The notes beneath the pieces are model-generated. The model did not search any database and was not told the DNA's origin. It worked only from the letters and a program-made list of their open reading frames with translations. From Candidatus Parcubacteria bacterium (lineage in GTDB: Bacteria; Patescibacteriota; Minisyncoccia; Minisyncoccales; JAGLPU01), in the NCBI GenBank assembly GCA_023137175.1, contig JAGLPU010000007.1, positions 1 to 62,831 on the forward strand: 62,831 nt of DNA, given 5' to 3'. Position numbers and translations under genes: made by a program. Of the stretch, positions 1-7,409 are shown piece after piece; the first letter of the stretch is position 1; every line of letters starts with the position of its first letter.

Positions 1-514
1 TATCAAGCATTCTGTCTGCTTCGTCTAGAACTAAAATACTAACATCACGCAAATTTAATATTTTTCGCTGGATGTGGTCATTAATCCTTCCCGGAGTTCC
101 AATCACAATGTGGGGATTGTTTCTTATCATTTGTATCTGCCGATGCATTGGGCTTCCTCCAATTAATACTGCTGTTTTCAAACCAAATACACGTCCTATT
201 TTCCTTAGGGCTTCTTCAATCTGTATAGCAAGCTCTCTAGTTGGCAAAATGATTAGGCCTTTATCCTTTCTTGCCTGCAAGATCTTTTGTATTATCGGAA
301 TACCGAAGGCCAATGTTTTACCGGTTCCGGTTTGGGCAATACCAATAACATCTTTTCCTTTAATGGTTATGGGGATAGTTTTGTATTGTATCGGAGTGGG
401 GACTCTAAATCCCAAATTGTTTAATACTTCAAGCAATTTTGAGTCTATATCAAAATCGTCAAAAACTATTTTCGGATTATTATATCTTGGTCCGTTTGTT
501 TGTTTTTCAATCAT
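1..514 (-). CDS. DEAD-box ATP-dependent RNA helicase, N-terminal part (cut by window edge)
   Basis: The reverse strand from ATG at 514-512 is open to the window edge, giving 171 residues of a superfamily 2 RNA helicase. Visible motifs in order are the Q motif (RVPTPIQ, about residues 37-43), motif I AQTGTGKT (60-67), motif Ia PTRELAIQ (91-98), motif Ib TPGR (140-143) and motif II DEAD (164-167). The RecA2 half lies outside. Such enzymes unwind RNA duplexes in ribosome assembly and mRNA decay; bacterial homologues are often cold-induced. It has its own promoter (554-582) and a short leader hairpin. The exact paralogue (RhlE-, CsdA- or DbpA-like) cannot be told without the C-terminus. Confidence 0.95.
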   Translation of the reverse strand, partial: MIEKQTNGPRYNNPKIVFDDFDIDSKLLEVLNNLGFRVPTPIQYKTIPITIKGKDVIGIAQTGTGKTLAFGIPIIQKILQARKDKGLIILPTRELAIQIEEALRKIGRVFGLKTAVLIGGSPMHRQIQMIRNNPHIVIGTPGRINDHIQRKILNLRDVSILVLDEADRMLD

Positions 515-553
515 AATAAATGTACGACCATTTACTTTTAAGGTCGTATATAT

Positions 554-582
554 ACTATACATTAAAAAATGATAGATGTCAA
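554..582 (-). promoter_or_regulatory. Promoter of the DEAD-box helicase gene
   Basis: Reverse strand TTGACA (582-577), 17 nt spacer, TATAGT (559-554). The predicted 5' leader contains the inverted repeat ACGACC / GGTCGT just before the start codon. Confidence 0.7.
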
Positions 583-675
583 TCTTTAACTTGTTTTTTC
601 GTTTTTAAAATGATACTTTAAATTAATAGTTGGATAGTTTTAAAATAGAACTTTTAAAAAATAGAGGTGACATGA

Positions 676-1677
676 ATGGTAGAACTTATTAAAGGAATGG
701 AAGAATTGCTTAAACCAAACGGAGTTTTCATCGCTGCACTCTCGGAAGAGTACGCGGCCTGCTGGCTGAGAGATCAGCTCTTGACGTCTCTTAGCTATTA
801 TTATCTTGGAGATTTTAAAAAGCTGAAGAAAGGATTCTGGGTTGTCTTTGATATTTTCCACAAGCATCGCGCAAAGATTATGAAGGCAGTACGAGATTCT
901 CACAATCCATTTGCCGGGCATATCCATGCGAAATATCATCCTGATACCTTGGAAGAAATAACACCGAATTGGGGACATCATCAATTGGATGCATTGGGCC
1001 TTTTTCTTTGGCTCGTAGCTTATCTTGATTCTAAAAAAATCAAGATTATCAGGAACGACAACGATCTTGAGTTGGTGTATCTTTTAGGCTACTATCTCCA
1101 AGCAATCAAATATTGGCAATCGGAAGACTTTGGAATGTGGGAGGAGGGCCCTAATTTACACAGCTCTTCTATCGGAGCAGTATTGGCAGGCTTTTCTTTT
1201 TTAAAGGAAAGAAAAATTATCGTGCTCCATGAATGTATAATAAGCCGAGGGCAAAAAGCATTAGATGATATCTTGCCCGGAGAATCATCGGATCGTTCAG
1301 TAGATATGGCTCAGCTTTCTCTCATTTGGCCCTATAAGATTGTCTCCGATCAAACGGCTGATGTTATCTTGAAGCAGGTGAAAGAAAGTCTGGTTAAAGA
1401 GCGCGGTTTAAATAGATATCCGGGAGACAGCTATCATGCAGAGAATGGAGCTTCAGCAGAGTGGCCGATGGGATTTTTTTGGCTTTCGATAATTGCTTCG
1501 CAAAGAAATAATTTTGCCGAAGCCGAACATTGGTTCAAGAAAGGACTTAATCAAATCAATTCGGAAGGACATATCCCTGAACTTTATAAGAATGGGGAAC
1601 CAAATGAAAATAAACCATTGGGCTGGGCTCACAGTTTTGCCATCATAGCAAAACTGAAATTAGGAAAAAAAGAATAA
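676..1677 (+). CDS. GH15 / phosphorylase-kinase-like (alpha/alpha)6 glycoside hydrolase family protein
   Basis: A 333-residue protein resembling the glucoamylase/glucodextranase and phosphorylase kinase regulatory subunit superfamily (GH15-like). Signatures are WLRD (30-33), GHHQLDALG (about 101-109), MWEEGPNLHSS (about 154-164, the WEE usually holding the general acid) and a C-terminal AEWPMGFFW and IPELY...PLGWAHS block (about 299-320) where a second acidic residue (E in PELY) could be the base. The domain is shorter than full GH15 enzymes (about 600 residues) and has no signal peptide, so it would act in the cytoplasm, perhaps on a stored glucan or oligosaccharide. The start is fixed by AGAGGTGA at 663-670. 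It ends in its own terminator. Substrate is unknown. Confidence 0.7.
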   Translation: MVELIKGMEELLKPNGVFIAALSEEYAACWLRDQLLTSLSYYYLGDFKKLKKGFWVVFDIFHKHRAKIMKAVRDSHNPFAGHIHAKYHPDTLEEITPNWGHHQLDALGLFLWLVAYLDSKKIKIIRNDNDLELVYLLGYYLQAIKYWQSEDFGMWEEGPNLHSSSIGAVLAGFSFLKERKIIVLHECIISRGQKALDDILPGESSDRSVDMAQLSLIWPYKIVSDQTADVILKQVKESLVKERGLNRYPGDSYHAENGASAEWPMGFFWLSIIASQRNNFAEAEHWFKKGLNQINSEGHIPELYKNGEPNENKPLGWAHSFAIIAKLKLGKKE

Positions 1678-1704
1678 AAAGGCTGATAAACAGCCTTTTT
1701 TTTT
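1676..1704 (+). terminator. Rho-independent terminator after the GH15-like gene
   Basis: AAAAAGGCTG, 5-nt loop, CAGCCTTTTT with a run of T; overlaps the stop codon. Confidence 0.9.
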
Positions 1705-1764
1705 AATGTCTTTAACTAAAATATATTAATCTTAAAATTTTGAGAGCATTCTGTAGGGGAGTCA

Positions 1765-1804
1765 AACAGCGAGAACAGGGCGAAAAACCTACTTTCTTGC
1801 TGTT
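1765..1804 (+). other. Inverted repeat (11-bp hairpin) in the gap before the small acidic protein
   Basis: AACAGCGAGAA (1765-1775) pairs with TTCTTGCTGTT (1794-1804) with one G-U pair, and AGG/CCT can pair inside the loop. It is followed by T-rich sequence, so it could be a terminator of an unseen short RNA or a protein-binding site upstream of the promoter at 1798-1824, which its right arm overlaps. Confidence 0.5.
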
Positions 1805-1824
1805 TCTTTCTGTTTTGTTATAAT
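1798..1824 (+). promoter_or_regulatory. Possible promoter for the gene at 1871
   Basis: TTGCTG (1798-1803), 15 nt, perfect TATAAT (1819-1824). The short spacer makes the -35 uncertain. Confidence 0.4.
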
Positions 1825-1870
1825 TAATTAAAGGTCATATAATCTTAAATAAAAATTAATAATTAAATTT

Positions 1871-2128
1871 ATGACTGATGATATTGATTTCAAAAAAATA
1901 GCTCAAGAAGCCGTAGAAGAAGCGGTAGATGAACTAAAAGGAGAAGCGGACATCGATAAAATCAATAAAATTGTTGAAACAATTGATGCCGTGAATATGA
2001 CAGCGGAAATAGTGCAGGATACACTCAAAGATATAGAATTGAAGCCTGAAGAAGTAGGCGAAGAAGGAATAAAAAAAATAGCGAAGAGCAGCGCCAAAGC
2101 CGCTATTTTAGAAGGTCTAAAAAGTTAA
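1871..2128 (+). CDS. Small acidic helical protein, function unknown
   Basis: An 85-residue protein, strongly acidic in its N-terminal two thirds (many D and E), predicted all-helical by composition, without membrane segment, cysteine or recognisable domain. It is a monocistronic unit: a TATAAT box lies about 46 nt upstream and a strong terminator (2151-2176) follows 22 nt after the stop. No SD is evident before the ATG. I do not recognise a family. That it is a real gene is supported by its place between its own promoter and terminator and by its composition. Confidence 0.6.
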   Translation: MTDDIDFKKIAQEAVEEAVDELKGEADIDKINKIVETIDAVNMTAEIVQDTLKDIELKPEEVGEEGIKKIAKSSAKAAILEGLKS

Positions 2129-2150
2129 AACAACATGTCTTACAGGGAAA

Positions 2151-2176
2151 AACAGAGGCGAGGCCTCTGTTTTTTT
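2151..2176 (+). terminator. Terminator after the small acidic protein
   Basis: AACAGAGGC (2151-2159), loop GAG, GCCTCTGTT (2163-2171), then a T run. It lies inside the longest ORF of the next gene and therefore excludes that ORF's upstream start at 2135. Confidence 0.9.
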
Positions 2177-2215
2177 GAGTTGTTTTTAAAGCAAGAAAAT
2201 GGTAATTTAAAAGAT

Positions 2216-3835
2216 ATGACCCAGCAAGAAGCTTTAGATATATTGAAACTTGGATACAATGTTTATTTGACCGGCCCGCCAGGAAGCGGCAAGACTTTTT
2301 TATTGAATGAATACATTGATTATTTGAAAAAGAATCGCAGGAGAGTGGCAGTGACAGCTTCCACCGGAATTGCCGCCACTCACATGGACGGAGTTACCAT
2401 TCATTCCTGGTCGGGTTTGGGAATAAAAGAAAAACTTACGGAGCAAGACATTAAAAAACTGCTGAAGAAATCTTATCTTCGGAAAAAATTCAAAGACACC
2501 AGTGTCCTTATTATTGATGAAGTATCAATGCTTCATTCTTTTCAGTTTGATATAGTAAACTGCATTTGCCAGGCGTTCAAAGGGAGCGCTCAAGCTTTTG
2601 GCGGCATGCAGGTTGTCTGTTCAGGAGACTTTTTCCAGCTTCCTCCGGTGCAGAGGCAAGGAAAGCCGAAATTTATCACCGAATCAGAGATTTGGCCCAG
2701 AATGAATATGAAAATATGCTATCTTACGGAACAGCATCGCCAAAAAGATAATGAGCTGGCCACATTATTAAGCCATATCCGGAATAACAATCTTCAAGAA
2801 TCTCGCCGGATGTTGCTTGATAGAAAAGAAACATCTTCTTTGAATCCGGTCCGACTCTATACCCACAATGTTGATGTTGACGCGATCAACAGTTATGAGC
2901 TGAGTAAAATAAAAGGGGAAGAGGTTGTTTATCACATGAAGTCAAATGGAAATGAAAATATTGTGGCTGTTCTCAAGAGAACCTGTTTGGCTTCGGAAAG
3001 ACTGGCTCTTAAACGGGGAGCCAAAGTAATGTTTGTAAAGAACAACTTTGACGCCGGCTACGTGAACGGCACCTTGGGCAAGGTTATCGGATTTAACGAC
3101 GAAGGCCTGCCTATTGTGGAAACTTTCAGAGGAAAGTGCATTGAAACTGCTCCTTCCAGCTGGATGATTGAAGAAGATGATATGATCAAAGCTGAGATCA
3201 GCCAGTTTCCGCTTCGCCTGGCCTGGGCCATAACAATCCATAAAAGCCAAGGAATGAATCTTGATGCCGCTGAAATTGATCTTTCCAAGTCTTTCTTGGA
3301 AGGAATGGGCTATGTGGCTCTTTCCCGTTTAAGTTCTCTGGCCGGCTTAAAGTTGAAAGGACTGAACGATTTAGCTCTTTTAGTGAATGAAGATGTTATG
3401 GAGCTGGACAAAATATTTAAACAATTGTCGCAGAAAGCGGCTGAGTTTACAGGAAAAACAGATATTAAAGAAAAAAGAAAATCGCAGAAGCAATTTTTAG
3501 AATCTCTTCCGGAAAAAGAGGAATCCGGAGCAAAATCCTCCATTTCAACTTACAGGAAAACAAGAGCTCTTGTTGACGCCAAATTGGGGATTAAGGAAAT
3601 AGCCGAGCAGAGAGAATTAACAGAGGCCACTGTTATGAGCCATTTGGAAAAATTAGTCAAAAGCGAACCGAATATTGATTTAGGATATCTGCGGCCGTCC
3701 GAAGACATTCTTGAAGAAATAAGTTTCGCTTTTCAGGAATCCGGAGGCTGGCAATTAGCGCCGACTAGGGCAATTTTAGGAAATGCTTTTTCCTATGAAG
3801 AAATAAGATTAGCTCGGCTGTTTTTGGAAAATTAA
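2216..3835 (+). CDS. PIF1-like / RecD2-like superfamily 1 DNA helicase with C-terminal HTH
   Basis: A 539-residue SF1B helicase. Walker A is GPPGSGKT (about residues 20-27), followed by the PIF1-type TASTGIAATHMDG and IHSW motifs, Walker B IIDEVSML (about 101-108), FQLPPV and a C-terminal VALSRL motif with TIHKSQG. The last about 95 residues look like the HTH domain found at the C-terminus of bacterial Pif1/RecQ-type helicases (IKEIAEQRELTEATVMSHL). It probably acts 5' to 3' on DNA in replication or repair. The reading frame is open to an ATG at 2135, but a terminator hairpin lies there, so the ATG at 2216 (MTQQEALD) is chosen; 27 residues are dropped. No clear SD. Confidence 0.88.
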   Translation: MTQQEALDILKLGYNVYLTGPPGSGKTFLLNEYIDYLKKNRRRVAVTASTGIAATHMDGVTIHSWSGLGIKEKLTEQDIKKLLKKSYLRKKFKDTSVLIIDEVSMLHSFQFDIVNCICQAFKGSAQAFGGMQVVCSGDFFQLPPVQRQGKPKFITESEIWPRMNMKICYLTEQHRQKDNELATLLSHIRNNNLQESRRMLLDRKETSSLNPVRLYTHNVDVDAINSYELSKIKGEEVVYHMKSNGNENIVAVLKRTCLASERLALKRGAKVMFVKNNFDAGYVNGTLGKVIGFNDEGLPIVETFRGKCIETAPSSWMIEEDDMIKAEISQFPLRLAWAITIHKSQGMNLDAAEIDLSKSFLEGMGYVALSRLSSLAGLKLKGLNDLALLVNEDVMELDKIFKQLSQKAAEFTGKTDIKEKRKSQKQFLESLPEKEESGAKSSISTYRKTRALVDAKLGIKEIAEQRELTEATVMSHLEKLVKSEPNIDLGYLRPSEDILEEISFAFQESGGWQLAPTRAILGNAFSYEEIRLARLFLEN

Positions 3836-4004
3836 AACAATTTAGATTTCAGGCCCCTTGGTCAAGAGAGGATTATTAAAACAAAAACAAGTTTTCTCAT
3901 CATATTAAAAAATTATTAATTATATAATTTATTTTGTCATCTTTCAAAAAAAGTGGACAAAATAGTTATTAACACCCACTCTTTCTTTTATTTCTTCTGT
4001 TTTT

Positions 4005-4013
4005 TGCTAAAAT
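4005..4013 (+). promoter_or_regulatory. Extended -10 element, 10 nt before the ATG at 4024
   Basis: TGC TAAAAT; no convincing -35. Same element type as before the genes at 24553, 26329, 27800, 30847, 52659 and 55793. Confidence 0.55.
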
Positions 4014-4023
4014 AATAATAGAT

Positions 4024-4923
4024 ATGGAGGAAGATAAAACTAAATCCAAATTACAAAAGATATTAACTCTTTCTGCAGTAATACTTATAATAATAGTTGG
4101 CTTTTTGGTTTTTCAAAAACCCGAATGGCAGACATACGAAAACAGCCGTTATAAGTTTACGGTGGATTATCCGAATAGCTGGCAGCTAGGCGAGCCTGAG
4201 ATAAATAATTCGGGCAGAAACTTTTTCCCGGCAGACAAAAAGATTGAATGCAGAGCTTATGGTTTTGCCAATGCTCTTACTATGTCTGACGGAGAGACTC
4301 AGACTCTGGATGAATTTATTGAATGGCTGACTGGAGAAGAAGAAGTAATTCAACAGAGAGAAACGAGCTTAGGCGGGACAAGAGCCATAGAATTGATATC
4401 CCGGGTGGATGGTATGGTCAGGCACGGGGTTTATGTCTTAGGCAAAGATAGCGGCTTGGCTGTTTCTTGCTTCTTTAATGAATTAGAAGAACAAGAAAAA
4501 TTTGCGAAAGAATTTAACAGAATGGTAAAAAGCTTTACTATCGAAACTGCTTTAGATGAAACAGTATATTGCGACACGCTGACAAACGGAGTTTTTCTTC
4601 CGGTAAAAGATAGACAAACCTTTATTGATAAAACTTATACCGAAGTTACAATCACTAGCCGGGAGTATTGGGATAAAAACAAATTGCCAAATCAAGTTTT
4701 GGATTTGGAAACAATAGGATATTTCTGTATTCCTATGCCATCGGAGTTCGGTGAATCTAACCCTCCGGCAGTAATATCCGTAGAATGGAATTGCGAGTTA
4801 GAATATGAAGATTATGAATATCTGTCTTCTGATAAAGAGAGAAAACAAGGTTTTACCTGTGAAAAACAAACTTGCTTGAATAAAACCGGCGAAGAGGATT
4901 TCGTTTGGTTTTGCTATAAATAA
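4024..4923 (+). CDS. Membrane-anchored extracytoplasmic protein, function unknown
   Basis: A 299-residue protein with a short charged N-terminus, one hydrophobic segment (about residues 15-31) and an exposed remainder, so a type II anchored or secreted protein. Residues about 37-170 resemble a PsbP-like fold found in many bacterial anchored proteins: YENSRYKFTVDYPNSW and later aromatic and hydrophobic strands ending in a SFTIE segment. The second half has five cysteines, possibly in disulfides. The next gene repeats the first half only (FSFEYPPHW...DSFKIE), so the two are likely paralogues. First of three tandem genes for anchored proteins with short gaps. No lipobox seen. Function unknown. 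Confidence 0.75.
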   Translation: MEEDKTKSKLQKILTLSAVILIIIVGFLVFQKPEWQTYENSRYKFTVDYPNSWQLGEPEINNSGRNFFPADKKIECRAYGFANALTMSDGETQTLDEFIEWLTGEEEVIQQRETSLGGTRAIELISRVDGMVRHGVYVLGKDSGLAVSCFFNELEEQEKFAKEFNRMVKSFTIETALDETVYCDTLTNGVFLPVKDRQTFIDKTYTEVTITSREYWDKNKLPNQVLDLETIGYFCIPMPSEFGESNPPAVISVEWNCELEYEDYEYLSSDKERKQGFTCEKQTCLNKTGEEDFVWFCYK

Positions 4924-4939
4924 AGTAAAGATATAAATT

Positions 4940-5479
4940 ATGAACAAGAAAGTTCTTTTTAGCATATTCATTATCATAGTGCTGTGTGTATGTTGGTATG
5001 TAATGACTTTGGACTGGCGGGGGAATGATGCCAAAACTTTTTATAACGCCAAACATTCATTCAGCTTTGAATATCCGCCGCATTGGTATGTAACAGGCGA
5101 TGAAATGGCAGACATTATTCAGCTTAGCACCGTGGAGCAGGAATCCGGAGACGGGGGATTGCCGCTGGGAATGAGAGTGGAAATAATTGTTTCGGAAAAT
5201 TCAGATAAAATTGATTTGGAAGATTGGGTTGACGCTATGAGCAGAGAAGAAGTTATAAATAGAGAGACAATAACAATTGGAGGAATGAGCGCGCTGAAAG
5301 AAGTAAGCTGGCCTTTATTTGACGACGAGGGCCCTCCTATAATTGTCTATATTGCCAAAGACGCAAGCTATATAGTCCAGATCAATTATTTGGGACGCAA
5401 CCCGGATTATATCGAGAATATGTCGTATTTTGAACAGTTATTAGATAGTTTTAAAATAGAGCTCATAAGAAGCTCATAA
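4940..5479 (+). CDS. Membrane-anchored PsbP-like protein, paralogue of the preceding gene
   Basis: A 179-residue protein with an N-terminal hydrophobic segment (about residues 5-21) and an exposed domain of about 150 residues. The motif NAKHSFSFEYPPHWYV and the terminal SYFEQLLDSFKIEL match the start and end of the first domain of the upstream neighbour (SRYKFTVDYPNSW and VKSFTIE), pointing to tandem duplication of a PsbP-like domain. It lies 16 nt after the upstream gene and 5 nt before the next one, so the three are probably co-transcribed. No enzymatic motif visible. Confidence 0.75.
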   Translation: MNKKVLFSIFIIIVLCVCWYVMTLDWRGNDAKTFYNAKHSFSFEYPPHWYVTGDEMADIIQLSTVEQESGDGGLPLGMRVEIIVSENSDKIDLEDWVDAMSREEVINRETITIGGMSALKEVSWPLFDDEGPPIIVYIAKDASYIVQINYLGRNPDYIENMSYFEQLLDSFKIELIRSS

Positions 5480-5484
5480 TCAAT

Positions 5485-5904
5485 ATGATTATATTTTCAA
5501 AGTATTGGATGGTAGTTTTTTTAGTGTTGGCGCTTGGTTTTATTATTTTCTACCCGGACGATAAACCTTATGAGCCTCCTATAAGAGAGGTCCCATTAGA
5601 ATGCCAAGAGTTTAAAGATGATGTTTGTGCTTTGTTTGATTGTATGGTTGACCAATGCTGGTGTGATGACTTTTCCGACCCGGTTTTACCTGCAGCAGAA
5701 ACGGAAATTTCAAACGAGGAGGAAGCGATTGCTTTCATAGAACAATATCTGGAGAGCAGCAACTCGGAATATAATGATGTGAGAAGCGCCAATGCGCTGA
5801 ATGATGTCTTTTTCAATGTTTTTGCATATAATGTAATGGACGATGAAAAGGTTTTTACTGTTAGGGCTGATGGAACTATTATACTGACTGTTTGCGGAAT
5901 TTAA
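5485..5904 (+). CDS. Membrane-anchored cysteine-rich small protein, function unknown
   Basis: A 139-residue protein with an N-terminal transmembrane helix (about residues 8-23), a proline-rich linker and a cysteine cluster (C-x7-C-x4-C-x4-C-x1-C, about residues 40-59). Its C-terminal half (about 75-139) resembles a small alpha/beta domain of the kind found after an NEEEAIAFIEQYL helix. Cysteine spacing suggests disulfides outside the membrane. It follows two anchored proteins at 5 nt and likely shares their transcript. I do not recognise a family. Confidence 0.65.
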   Translation: MIIFSKYWMVVFLVLALGFIIFYPDDKPYEPPIREVPLECQEFKDDVCALFDCMVDQCWCDDFSDPVLPAAETEISNEEEAIAFIEQYLESSNSEYNDVRSANALNDVFFNVFAYNVMDDEKVFTVRADGTIILTVCGI

Positions 5905-5956
5905 TTATACTTTTGGAACAAAGGTTGGAGAAATAATAATTATCAAATTTATTTTT

Positions 5957-6247
5957 ATGGAATCTATGAAAAATGCTAAAAACAATAAAGTATTCTGCCA
6001 TGACTGCAGCAAAGAAATTGATATTGAGGAAGGAGAAATAAAAAATGGACATCTTCTATATTACGAATCTGAAGGTAGAAAAACAGAGGTTTTCAAATGT
6101 TCTGATTGTTTTCAGAAAAATCCCAGCTTAAATAATTATCAAGAATGCGAAGTTTATTCCAGGGTGGTGGGGTATATCAGACCGGTGCAACAATGGAATG
6201 AAGGCAAGAAAAGGGAATTTCAAGAAAGAAAAGAATTTAAAATTTAA
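5957..6247 (+). CDS. Stand-alone NrdD-type C-terminal domain with zinc cysteines and glycyl-radical loop
   Basis: A 96-residue protein that matches only the C-terminal end of class III anaerobic ribonucleotide reductase. It has a zinc-ribbon pattern C14-x2-C17 and C48-x2-C51, then YSRVVGYIRPV (67-77) with Gly72 in the position of the radical glycine, and WNEGKKREFQER (80-91), the conserved tail of NrdD. The catalytic barrel (about 600 residues) is absent and no nrdD or nrdG is in the window. It lies 10 nt before rubrerythrin and then superoxide reductase, both oxygen-defence genes. By analogy with GrcA/YfiD, which replaces the oxygen-cleaved radical domain of pyruvate formate-lyase, it could be a spare part for NrdD; this is inference. 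Start at 5957; ATG 5966 is also possible. Confidence 0.75.
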   Translation: MESMKNAKNNKVFCHDCSKEIDIEEGEIKNGHLLYYESEGRKTEVFKCSDCFQKNPSLNNYQECEVYSRVVGYIRPVQQWNEGKKREFQERKEFKI

Positions 6248-6257
6248 TTAAAAATAT

Positions 6258-6827
6258 ATGGAAAAAACAATTGAAAATCTAACTAAAGCCTTTATCGGCG
6301 AATCACAAGCGAGGAACCGCTATGCTTTCTATGCCAAAGTGGCCAAGAAAGAAGGCTATGAGCAGATTGCCGGTATTTTTATGGAAACGGCTGAACAGGA
6401 AAAGACTCATGCGAAAAGGCTGTTTGAACATATCCAGGAAATAAAAAAGGAAGATGAGATAAAAGTTGAAGCAGCAGCGCCAATAGTTTATGGCACTACT
6501 GTTGAAAATTTGAAAGCTGCCATTGCCGGCGAAAATTATGAACATACGGAAATGTATCCTGAGTTTGCTGACACGGCCGAGCAGGAAGGCTTAACTGATA
6601 TTGCCAAAAGATTAAGAGCCATTGCCAAAGCAGAGAGACATCATGAAGAAAGATATCAAAAAGCGTTGACTCAGTTGGAAGCCGGTACAGTGTTTAAAAA
6701 AGAGCAAGAAACAACTTGGGTTTGCAGAAAATGCGGATATGTCCATATTGGCAATGAAGCGCCGTTGATTTGTCCTTCATGTGATCATCCGCAAAGCTAT
6801 TATCAAATTAAATGTAAAGAGTATTAA
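6258..6827 (+). CDS. rbr: Rubrerythrin
   Basis: A 189-residue non-haem iron peroxidase that reduces hydrogen peroxide in anaerobes. The N-terminal four-helix ferritin-like domain holds the diiron ligands ([48 protein letters not shown]). The C-terminal rubredoxin domain has CRKCGY (about residues 156-161) and CPSCDHP (about 172-178), the FeS4 site that passes electrons to the diiron centre. Length is typical. It is the middle gene of a tight operon, with superoxide reductase starting one base after its stop, so peroxide made by that enzyme would be removed by this one. Confidence 0.95.
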   Translation: MEKTIENLTKAFIGESQARNRYAFYAKVAKKEGYEQIAGIFMETAEQEKTHAKRLFEHIQEIKKEDEIKVEAAAPIVYGTTVENLKAAIAGENYEHTEMYPEFADTAEQEGLTDIAKRLRAIAKAERHHEERYQKALTQLEAGTVFKKEQETTWVCRKCGYVHIGNEAPLICPSCDHPQSYYQIKCKEY

Positions 6828-6828
6828 T

Positions 6829-7248
6829 ATGACCCAACAAAATCAAATCTATAAATGCGAAATATGCGGCAATATTGTGGAAGTATTGCATACCGGTGTC
6901 GGAGAATTGGTTTGCTGCGGCCAGCCAATGAAATTGAAAGAAGAAAAAACAGAGGAAGAGGGCTATGAAAAGCATGCTCCAGTCATTGAAGAACTGCCGC
7001 CTAATGTCTGCCAAGGCAAAGACGGCGTTAAAATAAAGATAGGTGAAACTGAACATCCGATGGATGCGGACCATTACATTGAATGGATTGAGATTATTCC
7101 CACTGACAGCAAAAGAGGAAAAAGATTTTTAAAACCGGGCGATAAGCCGGAAGCTGAATTTTATACCAGAAAAACAGTTATCGGCGCCAGAGCTTACTGT
7201 AACATTCACGGATTGTGGAAACTGGAAAATAAAAAAGAGCAGGGTTAG
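6829..7248 (+). CDS. dfx: Desulfoferrodoxin-type superoxide reductase
   Basis: A 139-residue superoxide reductase of the two-iron class. The N-terminal desulforedoxin domain has C10-x2-C13 and the C29-C30 pair (ELVCCGQPM), and the catalytic domain has the His/Cys ligands of the Fe(His)4Cys centre (KHAPVIE, HPMDADHYIEWIE, ARAYCNIHGLWK). It reduces superoxide to peroxide without making oxygen and is typical of anaerobes. The reading frame is open to a GTG at 6781, but that would overlap rbr by 47 nt; the ATG at 6829, one base after the rbr stop, fits the family N-terminus (YKCEICGN). A terminator overlaps its stop codon. Confidence 0.94.
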   Translation: MTQQNQIYKCEICGNIVEVLHTGVGELVCCGQPMKLKEEKTEEEGYEKHAPVIEELPPNVCQGKDGVKIKIGETEHPMDADHYIEWIEIIPTDSKRGKRFLKPGDKPEAEFYTRKTVIGARAYCNIHGLWKLENKKEQG

Positions 7249-7264
7249 GCCCTGCTCTTTTTTC
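7233..7264 (+). terminator. Terminator of the oxygen-defence operon
   Basis: AAAAGAGCAGGG / CCCTGCTCTTTT with a 5-nt loop and T run; the left arm is coding and the loop holds the stop codon. Confidence 0.93.
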
Positions 7265-7319
7265 TAATCCATTTCAGGATTTCCCCTAATTATTTTATTG
7301 GAATATTAGGAAATTTAGC

Positions 7320-7349
7320 TTGACACTTAGAAGACCTCTATAATATAAT
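7320..7349 (+). promoter_or_regulatory. Promoter of the glycosyltransferase at 7410
   Basis: TTGACA (7320-7325), 18 nt, TATAAT (7344-7349). Confidence 0.75.
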
Positions 7350-7362
7350 AAAGTATATTGAT

Positions 7363-7388
7363 ATTCTTGGCAAAACCAAGAATTTTTA
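7363..7388 (+). promoter_or_regulatory. Terminator-like hairpin in the 5' leader of the glycosyltransferase
   Basis: ATTCTTGG (7363-7370), loop CAAAA, CCAAGAAT (7376-7383), then TTTTATT. It lies between the promoter and the SD GAGGAG (7395-7400), so it is either an attenuator or an mRNA 5'-stabilising stem. Confidence 0.55.
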
Positions 7389-7409
7389 TTAAAAGAGGAG
7401 TCAAATATT

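Noticed and set aside
72..572. A 166-aa frame on the + strand
   Set aside because: Antisense shadow of the DEAD-box helicase gene; the reverse strand encodes clear helicase motifs through the same region.
2135..2215. N-terminal extension of the PIF1-like helicase
   Set aside because: It is read across a strong terminator hairpin and has no family similarity.
6781..6828. Longer desulfoferrodoxin start
   Set aside because: It would overlap the rubrerythrin CDS by 47 nt; the ATG at 6829 matches the family N-terminus.
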